Shown: positions 25,552 through 35,184, numbered from the stretch's first letter. The stretch: 49,657 nucleotides of DNA from Rhodobiaceae bacterium (GCA_020441995.1 JAGRLC010000074.1:1-49657); one strand, 5' to 3'. The notes: generated from the letters alone by a model not told the origin. Numbers and translations: made by a program.

Positions 25552-26733
25552 TCAGAGTGCCGCGGCGCGGGTTTTGTTCCATGCCGAGCGGCATGGAATC
25601 TTGGCCCGGTCGCAGCGATCGGCGTAGTGCCGCGCGATTTCCGTCACTTCGTTGAGCAGCCCGCCTTCCAGAGTGATCGGCTCAAGGCCCATCGCCAGGA
25701 ACCGGTCGTTGGCGACGTGCAGGTCGTTCTCGTCGGCTTCCTGGCGCGGATTTGCGACATAGTCGATTGTCGCGCCAGTCAGTTCCGCGATCATCTCGGC
25801 CAGGTCGCGGACCCTGTGGGTTTCGGTCATCTGGTTGAGAATGTTGACCCGCCCCCCTGTCTGCGGCGGGTTGTCGATGGCCAGCTGGATGCAGCGCACC
25901 GTGTCCTGGATGTTGATGAAGGCGCGGGTCTGCCCGCCGGTGCCATGCACCGTCAGCGGAAACCCGACGGCGGCCTGCATGAGGAAACGGTTCAGCACCG
26001 TGCCATAGTCGCCATCATAGTCGAAACGGTTGATGAGACGCTCGTCGAGGCGGGTTTCCGCCGTCTGCGTGCCCCAGACGATGCCCTGATGCAGGTCGGT
26101 GACCTTGATCTGGTCGTTCTTGTTGTAGAAGTGGAAGAACAGCTGATCCTGCGTCTTGGTCATATGGTAGATCGAGCCGGGATTGGCCGGGTAGAGGATT
26201 TCCTGGTCGATGAGGTTGCCGTCGTCGGTTTCAAGCTTGATCGGCAGGTAGCCTTCGGGAATGCGCATGCCCGCGCTGCCGTAGCCATAGACGCCCATGG
26301 TGCCCAGATGTACCAGATGAACGTCGATCCCCGACTCAACGATCGCCGCGCAGACGTCGTTGGTCGCCATCAGGTTGTTGCGCACGGTGTAGCGCTTGTG
26401 GCCGCTTGATTTCATCGAATAGGGCGCGGCGCGCTGCTCGGCGAAATGCACGATGGCATCGGGCACGGTTTCGCGGATCAGGCCCAGAAGGCGGTCGTAG
26501 TCCTCGCCCACGGTCAGCGTTTCGACGCGGATGTCGCGGCCGGAAATGTCCTTCCATGCACCGATGCGTTCGCTCAAAGGACGGATCGGCGTCAGTGAAT
26601 CGACTTCCAGCTCGATGTCGATTTTCCGCCGCGACAGATTGTCGACGATGGTGATCTCGTGGCCGAGCTTGGACAGATGCAGTGCCGTCGGCCAGCCGCA
26701 GAAACCGTCGCCTCCGAGTACGATGATGCGCAT
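25552..26733 (-). CDS. sqdB: UDP-sulfoquinovose synthase
   Basis: Forms UDP-sulfoquinovose from UDP-glucose and sulfite, the head-group donor of the sulfolipid SQDG. The 393-residue short-chain dehydrogenase has the NAD-binding motif GGDGFCGW (7-14), SqdB-specific blocks NLSRRKIDIELEVDSLTPI and AEQRAAPYSM, and the catalytic Thr145 with Tyr189-x3-Lys193 (YHMTK). These match the SQD1/SqdB family closely. No sqdC, sqdD or sqdX glycosyltransferase is adjacent, so the transfer step must be encoded elsewhere. It is divergent from a HisD paralogue. Confidence 0.93.
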   Translation of the reverse strand: MRIIVLGGDGFCGWPTALHLSKLGHEITIVDNLSRRKIDIELEVDSLTPIRPLSERIGAWKDISGRDIRVETLTVGEDYDRLLGLIRETVPDAIVHFAEQRAAPYSMKSSGHKRYTVRNNLMATNDVCAAIVESGIDVHLVHLGTMGVYGYGSAGMRIPEGYLPIKLETDDGNLIDQEILYPANPGSIYHMTKTQDQLFFHFYNKNDQIKVTDLHQGIVWGTQTAETRLDERLINRFDYDGDYGTVLNRFLMQAAVGFPLTVHGTGGQTRAFINIQDTVRCIQLAIDNPPQTGGRVNILNQMTETHRVRDLAEMIAELTGATIDYVANPRQEADENDLHVANDRFLAMGLEPITLEGGLLNEVTEIARHYADRCDRAKIPCRSAWNKTRAAAL

Positions 26734-26974
26734 GAAGTTCTAACCCTGTTTACGCCGTGCGGGCCGGAAAGCGGCCGCATGTATTTCGATATGATTTTGT
26801 GCGGTTTAAGCACATTCCGGCGTGCGGCCAAAGCCCCGGAACGTCGCATGGTTGACATGCGCGGAGTGTTTGCGGCCATTTGCGCTCTTCCAAAGCGCCT
26901 GACAGGGGTGTTCTCATCGCCTGTTCGCGACTAATGTGCGCGCGATTTTAAAGCCCAGATCCCGGAAAATTCCG

Positions 26975-28300
26975 ATGCCCTCTACACCGCGAATGCTGCG
27001 TCTTGAGACGCTTGACGCCGCCCAGTACCAGCAGCTTCTCAAGCGCACCGAGGACGACCTTGAGCCCTATATGGATGCCGTGCGTCCCGTTGTCGCCGAT
27101 GTTGCCGAGCGTGGCGATGCGGCGCTCGCCGATTGCGCCAAACGCTTCGACGGCGCCGATGTCGCGGTGGATGCGATCCGCGCGACGAAGGAGGATTTCG
27201 AGCGCGCCGAAGCCCGTCTCGACGACGATATCAAGGAAACACTTCGCTTTGCCGCCGATGCCATCCGCCGGTTCCACGAGGCGCAGATGCCCGAGGAGAT
27301 GTGGCTGAAGGAAATGTCGCCCGGCGTGCTGGCCGGTGAGCGCTGGACCTCGATCCGGGCCGTTGCCTGCTATGTGCCTCGCGGCAAGGGCGCGTTTCCC
27401 TCTGTGGCCTTGATGACGACCATTCCCGCCGTTGTTGCCGGCGTCGAGGAAATCGCCGTGCTGACGCCGCCGACTCCCGATGGCGGCATCGACGATGCCA
27501 CGCTCTATGCCTGTTCCCTGTCCGGCATTTCCTCGGTTTACAAGGCCGGTGGCGCGCAGGCGGTGGCGGCTGCCGCATATGGGACGCAAACCATTCCCCG
27601 CTGCGACAAGATCGTCGGACCGGGCAGCCCCTGGTTCATGGCGGCAAAGCGATTGCTGGCCGGCAAGATCGACCCCGGGTCCCCCGCAGGCCCGAGTGAA
27701 TCCATTGTGCTCGCCGATAACTCGTCCGATGTGCGCAAGGTTGCGCTCGACGTGCTCAACGAGGCCGAGCACGGCGATGATTCATCGGTTTATTTCGTCA
27801 CCGACGACGAAGCCTTCGCCGACAAGGTGCGCAGCGAAATCATGGCGCTTTTCGAGCACATGAGCGAGCAGCGCGTCGGATTCGCCTCCGCCGTCCTCTC
27901 CGGCGACCATGGCGGCATCGTCGTTGCGCCGGATCGCGATGCGGCCTGCCGCTTTGTCGATGATTACGCGCCGGAACATCTCATGGTGCATGCCGCCGAT
28001 CCCTGGCCGTATCTGTCGCAACTGCGTCATGCCGGCGAGATATTGCTCGGCGAGCATGCCGCAATCTCGATCGCCAATTTCGTGCTCGGGCCCAACCATG
28101 TTCTGCCGACCTCCGGCGGCGCGCGGACCGCATCTCCGCTGTCGGTTTTCGACTACATGAAGCGGCAGACGATTGCGCATCTGTCGGAAAGCGGCTATCG
28201 CGCCCTTGCGCCGCACGCGCGCACGCTCGCCCGCTACGAAGGCTTTGATGCCCATGCCAATGCGGTTTCGCCGCTGCGCGAAGGAAAAGACCGGCCCTGA
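26975..28300 (+). CDS. Histidinol dehydrogenase paralogue with altered zinc ligands
   Basis: A 441-residue NAD-dependent dehydrogenase of the HisD family. The general fold, the GPSESIVLAD block, the catalytic Glu334-His335 (APEHLMV), Glu422 and His427 are retained. Compared with E. coli HisD, the metal ligand equivalent to Gln259 is Glu263 (NEAEHG) and that equivalent to Asp360 is Asn368 (IANFVLGPNHVLPT). The swap conserves net charge and argues against a plain histidine-pathway enzyme. The family also includes sulfopropanediol 3-dehydrogenase (HpsN), and the gene is next to sqdB, so a sulfonate or other polyol substrate is a reasonable guess. No other his genes are near. ATG 26975 is preferred to an upstream GTG at 26936. 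Confidence 0.82.
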   Translation: MPSTPRMLRLETLDAAQYQQLLKRTEDDLEPYMDAVRPVVADVAERGDAALADCAKRFDGADVAVDAIRATKEDFERAEARLDDDIKETLRFAADAIRRFHEAQMPEEMWLKEMSPGVLAGERWTSIRAVACYVPRGKGAFPSVALMTTIPAVVAGVEEIAVLTPPTPDGGIDDATLYACSLSGISSVYKAGGAQAVAAAAYGTQTIPRCDKIVGPGSPWFMAAKRLLAGKIDPGSPAGPSESIVLADNSSDVRKVALDVLNEAEHGDDSSVYFVTDDEAFADKVRSEIMALFEHMSEQRVGFASAVLSGDHGGIVVAPDRDAACRFVDDYAPEHLMVHAADPWPYLSQLRHAGEILLGEHAAISIANFVLGPNHVLPTSGGARTASPLSVFDYMKRQTIAHLSESGYRALAPHARTLARYEGFDAHANAVSPLREGKDRP

Positions 28301-28326
28301 CCGGGCCTGCCGGGAAGCCGCCGCTG

Positions 28327-30909
28327 ATGACTGAGATGTCCGCCTCGGCGATGGCCGGTTCGCGTGAAAAGCTCTGGCGCTGGGTTGCCGCCGGCGCCAG
28401 CCTGATCGTCTTTGCGGCCGCGCTTTTCGCGCTCAACCGCCTGCTGGCGGATGTGCGTATCGGCGAGGTCATGGCGGCCTTTTCCTCGGTGACGCGCCAG
28501 TCTCTTTTATACAGCATCGGTCTCACGGCGCTCAGCTACCTGACGCTCACCGGTTATGATGCGGTGGCGCTTCGGCATCTGAGCCTGCGGGTGCCTTATG
28601 GCCATACGGCGCTCGCCTCTTTCACCAGCTACGCCTTTTCCAACAATATCGGGCTGGCGCTGCTGACCGGCGGCTCCATACGTTACCGGATCTATTCCCT
28701 GGAAGGCCTGACCGCGGTCGATATCGCCGCCCTGACGGGCATATCGACCCTGACCTTCTTCCTTGGCGCCTTGTGCGCGCTAGGCATCGTGATGGTTGCC
28801 GAGCCGGTGACGCTTGGCGCGATCGATCACCTGCCGATCACGCTCAACCAGATGATCGGCATCGCCATGCTCAGCGCGCTTGCCGCCTATTGCATCTGGG
28901 TGTCGCTGCGCCAGCGCGCCATCATGGTGCGCGGATTCCGCCTGCGGCTTCCCGGTGCCGGGCTGACGCTGAGCCAGATCGCCATCGCGGTGACCGACAT
29001 CGTGTTCGCGTCCGCAGCCCTCTATGTGCTGATGCCGCCGGAACTCGGCGTCGACTATACCGCCTTCGCCGGCATCTTCGTGGCAGCCCTGACGCTTGGC
29101 ATTCTCGCCCATACGCCCGGTGGCATCGGCGTGTTCGAGGCAATGATCCTCATCGCGCTGCCCCATGCGCCGCCCGACGTGATCCTCGGGCGCCTGATCC
29201 TGTTTCGCTGTGTCTACTATCTCTTGCCGCTCGGCGTCGCCGCCGGGCTTTTCGCGCTCAACGAGGCGCTGCACCCTGCCGGTGTCGCGCGCCAGCTCGG
29301 CGACCGGGCGCTGGCGGTTGGCGGCGCGGCGGCGCCCCAACTGATCGGTGTGCTGGTGCTGGCCTGCGGCGCGCTTGTGCTGCTGTCTGGCGCGGCGACA
29401 CCTGACCATGCCCGCCACGACTGGATATCCGGCCTGCTGCCGGGCTTCCTCCGCGATGGTGCCCACATGATTGCCGGCCTTGCCGGCGTTTCGCTGGTAA
29501 TCCTGTCGCGCGGCCTGTTCCGGCGCTTGACCCGTGCCTGGCGTTTTGCGGCCATTGCGCTTGGTATCGGGGCCGTATCGGTTGTGTTGCGCGGTTTCGA
29601 TTTCGAGGAAGCCGGCGTTCTTGTCTTCGTGCTGTTTGTCCTGCTGGGCACGCGGCGCGGGTTTGCCCGCCGTGGGCGGGTCCGCGCCCAGACCTATTCC
29701 GCGGCATGGATCGCGGTGATCGTCACCGTGATCGGTTTCTCGCTGTGGATCGGCGTACTTGCCTATGGCCAGCTGGGTCTCGACCCGGAGGCGCTGATGC
29801 GCTTCGGCCCGCAGGAGGATGCGTCCCGCTTCATGCGCACCTCGCTCGCGGTCGTGCTATGCGCACTGATCTTCATCGCCATCACCACGCTGCGTCTGCA
29901 TGAACATCCTGCCGGCACACCGTTCATTCCGCTGGCGGTGCGCGCCATCGTGCGCAAATCGTCGGACCCCACGGCGCGGCTCGCCTTTTCAGGAGACAAG
30001 CGGTTTCTCGTTGATGATGCCGACACCGCCTTCCTGATGTACGCGGTGCAGCGCCGCTCATGGGTTGCCGTCGGCATGCCGCAGGGGGCGCCGGCGGCGG
30101 CATCAGGTCTTCTGTGGCGCTTCCGCGAGCTTGCCGAACTGGAGGGCGGCGTTCCCGCGGTCTTCAACGTTGCCGCGTCCGATGGCCCCGCGCTGGAGGA
30201 AATCGGCCTTGTGCTTGCCCACACGGGCGACCGGGCCGTGGTTTCAACGTCAAGGTCCGCCGCGCCGCCGAAGCTTCCGGCCGGCTGGTCGGTATCGCCG
30301 GCGGCGGCGATGGATGGCGATGTGCCATCGGGAAGGCTTGCCGACATCGAGGTTTCGTGGCGCGGACGCCACCCTTATGCCGAAACGGGCTTCATGCAGG
30401 GCCGCCTGTCGCCCGACGGCGCCGCGCGCGGCGATCTCGTTCTGCTGGTGAAGGATCACCGCATCGAAGGCTTTGCCGTTATCTGGACGGAAGGCACCGA
30501 CGAAGCGGTTCTGGATGTGCTCCGTCTTTCCCAGGAGGCCGAGGAGACGCTGGGCGAAGCCGCGCTCGAAGCATTGGCTCATTGCGCGATTGCGCATGCG
30601 CACAGTGCCGGGGCTGCGCGTTTGCGCCTTGGCCTCGTTCCCCCCGAAGGTCTCGACAAACTCTTGCTGGCGCCTGCGCTGCAGCACGCCGGGCCGGCAT
30701 TCTGGTCTCATGGCGGGCATTTTACCGCCCCCGGCGACCTGCGCCGTTTCATCCTTTCCTTCGATCCCGAATTGCAGCCGCGCCACATCGCGACGGCCGG
30801 TGGCGTTGCCTTGAGCGCGGCGGTCATGGATACCGCGACCCTGCTGACAGGGCGCCCCGTGCCGCGCCGTCCGCGCATCGACATTCGCCCCGAAACGCCC
30901 GCAACGTGA
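28327..30909 (+). CDS. mprF: Bifunctional phosphatidylglycerol lysyltransferase/flippase
   Basis: MprF transfers an amino acid, usually lysine from Lys-tRNA, to phosphatidylglycerol and flips the product, lowering negative surface charge and giving resistance to cationic peptides. The 860-residue protein has an N-terminal flippase region with about 13-14 membrane helices (to about 530; block HTPGGIGVFEAMIL is characteristic) and a C-terminal DUF2156 GNAT-like synthase domain (from about 540, with SDPTARLAFSGDKRFL and YAETGFMQGRLSPDG). In rhizobia the lpiA/acvB operon includes a second gene; none is present here. It starts 26 bases after the HisD paralogue, so cotranscription is likely. Confidence 0.93.
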   Translation: MTEMSASAMAGSREKLWRWVAAGASLIVFAAALFALNRLLADVRIGEVMAAFSSVTRQSLLYSIGLTALSYLTLTGYDAVALRHLSLRVPYGHTALASFTSYAFSNNIGLALLTGGSIRYRIYSLEGLTAVDIAALTGISTLTFFLGALCALGIVMVAEPVTLGAIDHLPITLNQMIGIAMLSALAAYCIWVSLRQRAIMVRGFRLRLPGAGLTLSQIAIAVTDIVFASAALYVLMPPELGVDYTAFAGIFVAALTLGILAHTPGGIGVFEAMILIALPHAPPDVILGRLILFRCVYYLLPLGVAAGLFALNEALHPAGVARQLGDRALAVGGAAAPQLIGVLVLACGALVLLSGAATPDHARHDWISGLLPGFLRDGAHMIAGLAGVSLVILSRGLFRRLTRAWRFAAIALGIGAVSVVLRGFDFEEAGVLVFVLFVLLGTRRGFARRGRVRAQTYSAAWIAVIVTVIGFSLWIGVLAYGQLGLDPEALMRFGPQEDASRFMRTSLAVVLCALIFIAITTLRLHEHPAGTPFIPLAVRAIVRKSSDPTARLAFSGDKRFLVDDADTAFLMYAVQRRSWVAVGMPQGAPAAASGLLWRFRELAELEGGVPAVFNVAASDGPALEEIGLVLAHTGDRAVVSTSRSAAPPKLPAGWSVSPAAAMDGDVPSGRLADIEVSWRGRHPYAETGFMQGRLSPDGAARGDLVLLVKDHRIEGFAVIWTEGTDEAVLDVLRLSQEAEETLGEAALEALAHCAIAHAHSAGAARLRLGLVPPEGLDKLLLAPALQHAGPAFWSHGGHFTAPGDLRRFILSFDPELQPRHIATAGGVALSAAVMDTATLLTGRPVPRRPRIDIRPETPAT

Positions 30910-30994
30910 ACCGGGCTTGCGGGCAGGGCGGATCATCGCCATCTTTGGCTTGTCCGATTTCCGTTTCCGGCTTGCCAGGTCCGCCGATCTCCGA

Positions 30995-32083
30995 ATGCCA
31001 AAAACCCGTTTTTTCACTCCGCTGATTGCCCGTCTTTCGCGCTGCCTGGCTATTGTCTTGGCGTTCGCTGTTGTGCCCAGTCTGCCGGTTACGGCCCAGG
31101 AACAGAAAGTCCTGTCGCTCTACAACTGGGCCAACTATTTCCCGCCTGCCCTGCTGCGCCGTTTCGAACAGGAGACGGGAATTCGTGTTCAGCTCGGCAT
31201 CTACGATTCCAACGAGCAGATGCTCGAGCGCATCCGAAAGCCCGATCACGGCTATGATCTCGTAGTGCCGAGCGACTATGCCACCGCGCTGATGATCCGC
31301 GAGGGGCTGGCCGAAACCCTCGACACGCCGAAACTGCCGAATTTCGCAAACATCCTGCCACCGCATGACGCGCCGGACTTCGATCCGGCCCGCAAGTTCT
31401 CCGCGCCCTATCTGTGGGGAACGGTTGGCTTTGCCTACGATGCGCAGGCTGCGGGAGACGCGCCGCTGCCGGAAAGCTGGTCGGTCCTGTTCGAACCCGG
31501 CGATGCCCTGAAAGGCAAGATCGGCATGCTCGACGACGAGGTCGAGGTGTTCAACGCGGCGGCCTGGTATCTCGGCATCGACCCGTGCAGCGGCGATGAG
31601 GCGGAACACGCGCGCATTCTCGATCTGTTGCAGAAACAGGCCGCCGATGTCGAGGTCTACGATTCAAACGGCACCGTAACGCGGATGCTGACCGGAGCGG
31701 TCGCGGTGCACATGCAATGGAACACCTCCGCCCACAGGGTGCGCCAGTCCCGTCCTGCGACTGTCTATGTGTACCCGCGCGAGGGCATGAACTGGTGGCA
31801 GGACAATTTCGTCATTCCCGCCGGCGCGCCCCATGTCGAGGAGGCGCGTACCTTCGTGAACTGGATGCTCAGCCCCCGCAATGCGGCTGAAGCCTCAAAC
31901 TTCACCGGCTACATGAACGCTGTTCGTGGATCGGTCGAATTCATGGAGCCGGCCCTGCGTGACGATCCGGCGATCAACATGCCCGAGGATTTCGCGGACC
32001 GCCTGCGGACCGCGCCGGTCTGTCCGTCCGCCATCCAGAACATGCGCCACGAGCTGTGGCAGAAGCTGCGCGGCGGTGCGTAA
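30995..32083 (+). CDS. PotD/PotF-type polyamine-binding periplasmic protein
   Basis: A 362-residue extracellular solute-binding protein for spermidine, putrescine or a similar cation. It has a Sec signal peptide (LSRCLAIVLAFAVVPSLPVTA, 21 residues overall, cleavage before QEQK), then the PotD-like opening LSLYNWANYFPPALLRRFEQ, DLVVPSDYATALMIREGL and YLWGTVGFAYD. The permease-docking block WWQDNFVIPAGAPH is present. No permease or ATPase gene is adjacent, so it is an orphan or serves a transporter encoded elsewhere. Its stop is two bases from the convergent yihA stop. An upstream in-frame start (30917) has no signal peptide logic and is rejected. Confidence 0.9.
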   Translation: MPKTRFFTPLIARLSRCLAIVLAFAVVPSLPVTAQEQKVLSLYNWANYFPPALLRRFEQETGIRVQLGIYDSNEQMLERIRKPDHGYDLVVPSDYATALMIREGLAETLDTPKLPNFANILPPHDAPDFDPARKFSAPYLWGTVGFAYDAQAAGDAPLPESWSVLFEPGDALKGKIGMLDDEVEVFNAAAWYLGIDPCSGDEAEHARILDLLQKQAADVEVYDSNGTVTRMLTGAVAVHMQWNTSAHRVRQSRPATVYVYPREGMNWWQDNFVIPAGAPHVEEARTFVNWMLSPRNAAEASNFTGYMNAVRGSVEFMEPALRDDPAINMPEDFADRLRTAPVCPSAIQNMRHELWQKLRGGA

Positions 32084-32085
32084 GT

Positions 32086-32739
32086 TCAAGCGCCGGGGGC
32101 GAGCGCCAGCGTATGGATCGCCTGTCTCAGATTCTCGATCCCCGCACCGGTATTACTCGATGTGGAGATGATGCCGGGAAAGGCCGCCGGGTGCTTTGCG
32201 ACCGCGGCTTCGGTTTCCGCGATCCGCTTTTCCAGTTCCGCGGGTTTGAGTTTGTCGGCCTTGGTCAGCACGGCCTGCCAGGAGACGGCGGCGACGTCCA
32301 GTGTTTCCATCACCGGCTCGTCGGCCTTCTTCAAACCGTGCCGGGCATCGATCAGCAGGAAGACGCGGGCCAGATTGACCCGTCCGCGCAGGTAGTCGTG
32401 GATCAGCCCGGTCCAGGCTTTCACCACTGCCTTCGGCGCGCTGGCATAGCCATGTCCGGGCAGGTCGACGATGCGGATGCGCCCGCCGACATCGAAGAAA
32501 TTGATTTCGCGCGTGCGTCCCGGCGTCCCCGACGTGCGGGCGAGTTGCCGGCGTCCGGTGACGGCGTTGATCAGGCTCGACTTGCCGACGTTTGAGCGCC
32601 CGGCGAAGGCGACCTCGGGGACGTCGGTGCCGGGCAGGGCCGGCATTGACGTGACGCCGAGCATGAAGTCGATGCGGCCCGCAAACAGCTTGCGCGCGTC
32701 CTCCAGCCTGTCCGGGTCTGCGTCCTGAGGCCCGCCCAT
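32086..32739 (-). CDS. yihA: Ribosome biogenesis GTPase YihA/YsxC
   Basis: EngB-family GTPase for late assembly of the large ribosomal subunit. The 217-residue product has G1 GRSNVGKSS, G2 Thr in TSGTPGRTREINFF, G3 DLPGHG and G4 TKAD, in the right order. ATG 32739 lies seven bases after the yidC stop, matching the rpmH-rnpA-yidC-yihA operon. A longer open frame runs back into yidC and is rejected. It is the last gene of this operon; argB, which I recall following in many Rhizobiales, is absent here. Confidence 0.94.
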   Translation of the reverse strand: MGGPQDADPDRLEDARKLFAGRIDFMLGVTSMPALPGTDVPEVAFAGRSNVGKSSLINAVTGRRQLARTSGTPGRTREINFFDVGGRIRIVDLPGHGYASAPKAVVKAWTGLIHDYLRGRVNLARVFLLIDARHGLKKADEPVMETLDVAAVSWQAVLTKADKLKPAELEKRIAETEAAVAKHPAAFPGIISTSSNTGAGIENLRQAIHTLALAPGA

Positions 32740-32746
32740 TGCCACG

Positions 32747-34580
32747 CTATTTCTTGGCTTCTTCTGTCTTGTTCCTGCGGAAAAGCGCGCGCGTGTTCTC
32801 CCAGATGTCCACATCCACGCCCTGCCGCTTCATGATCGTGTACTGCTGCAGGATCGAGAGCGTGTTGTTCCAGCTCCAGTAGATCACGAGGCCCGCCGGG
32901 AACGAGGCCAGCATGAACATGAAGATCAGCGGCATCCAGGCGAAGATCATCGCCTGTGTCGGGTCCGGCGGCGGCGGGTTGAGGCGCATCTGGATGAACA
33001 TCGTGATGCCCATGATCAGCGGCCAGATACCGAGCATGAGAAACTGCGGCGGATCCCACGGAATGGCGCCGAACAGGTTGAAGATGGTTGTGGGATCGGG
33101 GGCCGAAAGGTCCTTGATCCAGCCGAAGAACGGCGCGTGGCGCATTTCGATGGTGACGAACAACCTTGTAGAGCGCGAAGAAGACGGGGATCTGCACCAG
33201 GATCGGAAGACAGCCCGACAGCGGGTTGATCTTCTCTTTCTTGTACAGCTCCATCAGCGCCTGCTGCTGCTTCATCTTGTCGTCGGCATAGCGCTCGCGG
33301 ATTTTCGCCATCTCCGGCTGCACTTTCTTCATGCCCGCCATCGACTTGTAGGACTTGTTGGCGAGCGGGAAGAAGGCAAGCTTGATCAGAACCGTGACAA
33401 GCAGGATGGCGATGCCGAAATTGCCGAAAAGCTTGAAGAAATAGTCGATCGCGTAGAACAGCGGCTTGGTGATGAAATAGAACCAGCCCCAGTCGATCAG
33501 CAGTTCGAAGCGGTCGATGCCGAGGTTGTTCTCGTAGCCATCGATGATCGCGACCTGTTTGGCGCCGGCGAAGAAACGGTTGGTCACGCTGGCTTCGCCG
33601 CCGGCGGGAACGCTGAGTGCTTCGCGCAGGTAGTCCGACTGGTAGGTCGTGGTGGATCCCGAGGCGGCCTGGCCGGAAGCGAAACGCGCCTTGAAGCTGG
33701 AAGCCTGATCCGGGATCAGGGCCGTGGCCCAATACTTGTCGGTGATGCCGAGCCAGCCGCCTTTCGTATCAAAGTTCTGCGGGCCGTCATCGGTCAGATC
33801 CTTATAGTCGATCTCCTGAAGGCCGCTCTCGCCGAGAACGCCGATCAGGCCTTCGTGCAGGATGTAGAAGCTCTTCGTGTCCGGTTTTCCGTGCCGGGAA
33901 ATAAGCCCATAGGGAAACAGCGATACGGCCTGCCCGGAGGCGTTCGTGACGGTGTCCGTCACGGTGAACATGAACTGCGGATCGACTTCGATCTTGCGGC
34001 GGAACGTCAATTCCCCGGCCTCATACACCAGCGTGACCGGGTTGCCCGGCGTCAGCTTGTCGCCGGATTCAACCCGCCACAGCGTGCCGGCGTCAGGCGT
34101 CGGGACATTCTGGCCCGCCGCGCCCACGAAGCCGAACTCGGCGTAATAGGGGTGCGGGCTTGCCGACGGAGACAGCAGGACGATCTGTTTGCTCGCGGGA
34201 TCGACCGTTTCGCGGTAGTTGCGCAGCACCACGTCATCGATGCGTCCACCCTTGAGCGAGATCGAACCGGACATTTCCGGTGTTTCGACAGTGATGCGCG
34301 GTGTTTGCGCAAGCGCGGTCTGCCGGTCCATCGGCGGCTGCGTTCCCGCCGGGCTTTGCACGCCCGTTGCCGGTGCGGCGTCGCCGGGCTGCGGTACGCC
34401 GACGCCGCCCTGCTGGGGCGCGTCCGCGGCCTTGCCGGCTTCCAGCGCCGCCTGCTGCTCGCGCAGCGCCTGTTCCTGCTGCTGGCGCTCCATCTGCGGA
34501 ACGTTGTAGGCGTAGTGCCAGCTGATCAGCACTATGAAGGACAGCGCGATCGCGATCAGGTAGTTCCGGTTATCGATCAT
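32747..34580 (-). pseudogene. yidC: Membrane protein insertase YidC, interrupted by a frameshift
   Basis: YidC inserts membrane proteins with or without SecYEG. The reading frame from ATG 34580 encodes an N-terminal membrane anchor, the Pro/Gln linker, the periplasmic P1 domain and the first insertase helices up to FFALYKV near 33165. There the frame is lost, and the remaining core ([20 protein letters not shown] to NKTEEAKK) continues in another frame down to 32747. The shift lies within 33158-33167; restoring KVLFVTIEM needs two added bases, or one removed. Both halves are otherwise well conserved, together about 609 residues, a normal length. Because yidC is essential, a sequence error is more likely than a true pseudogene. 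Confidence 0.9.
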
Positions 34581-34996
34581 CGGGAGCTCATTTTGTGTGC
34601 TGGCCCTGGCGTATGGGCCGGGCGTGAGGCGTTACCTGTTCGGTGCACGCTCACGATGGCGCTTTCAAGGTCTTTTGCCAGTAAATCGAAGGAAAGGGTT
34701 AGCGCGGCCGGGCGGGCGATGACCACATAGTCATGTCCGGGCTGCAGTGTTCCGGGTTTCAGGCCACGCAGGATATGGCGCAGGCGCCGCTTGATCCTGT
34801 TGCGCTGGACGGCGCCGCCTGTCTTGCGGCTGACGGTAAGACCTGCGCGCGTCTCCCGGACGCCTTCTTCCCCGCGTGGCCGTGCCCGCAGGACAAAGCC
34901 GGCGCGAACCGCCTTGCGGCCAGCCTGCGCGCGCAGAAAATCAGCCCGGCGTCGCAGGATTTTAACCTCCGCGGGCTGGTGATTTCCGGCGTTCAT
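34577..34996 (-). CDS. rnpA: Ribonuclease P protein component
   Basis: RnpA is the protein cofactor of RNase P, which matures tRNA 5' ends. The 139-residue product has the family opening ILRRRADFLRAQ, the RNR motif region GAVQRNRIKRRLRHILR and the block GHDYVVIARPAA. The stop overlaps the yidC start as ATGA, and rpmH is directly upstream, the classic arrangement. ATG 34996 is chosen with GGAG at some distance upstream; an ATG at 35029 (11 codons earlier) is also possible. Confidence 0.93.
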   Translation of the reverse strand: MNAGNHQPAEVKILRRRADFLRAQAGRKAVRAGFVLRARPRGEEGVRETRAGLTVSRKTGGAVQRNRIKRRLRHILRGLKPGTLQPGHDYVVIARPAALTLSFDLLAKDLESAIVSVHRTGNASRPAHTPGPAHKMSSR

Positions 34997-35049
34997 GAGT
35001 GACGCTGGCTCCGTCTGGCCGGTGATCATGTCACCGGCATCCGGTACGC

Positions 35050-35184
35050 TCAGGCCGACAGCCGCTTGCGGCCACGGGCGCGGCGGCGGGCAAGAACCTT
35101 GCGGCCGTTCTTGGTGGCCATGCGGGCGCGGAAGCCATGACGGCGTTTGCGCACGAGGCGGCTCGGTTGAAAGGTCCGTTTCAC
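35050..35184 (-). CDS. rpmH: 50S ribosomal protein L34
   Basis: The 44-residue product [20 protein letters not shown] to GRKRLSA is a textbook L34: basic, with the invariant opening and end. The start codon is GTG at 35184, preceded by GGAGATGTGCC. It is the first gene of the rpmH-rnpA-yidC-yihA operon, with a long leader of about 210 bases from the promoter at 35404-35432. A longer open frame exists upstream but the conserved start is clear. Confidence 0.96.
   Translation of the reverse strand: MKRTFQPSRLVRKRRHGFRARMATKNGRKVLARRRARGRKRLSA

Noticed and set aside
26975-28300. Annotation as the hisD gene of histidine synthesis
   Set aside because: Two of the four metal ligands differ and no other his gene is near; kept as a family member without a symbol.
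33158-33167. Programmed ribosomal frameshift in yidC
   Set aside because: No slippery heptamer, pseudoknot-like context or family precedent is visible; an error or mutation is simpler.
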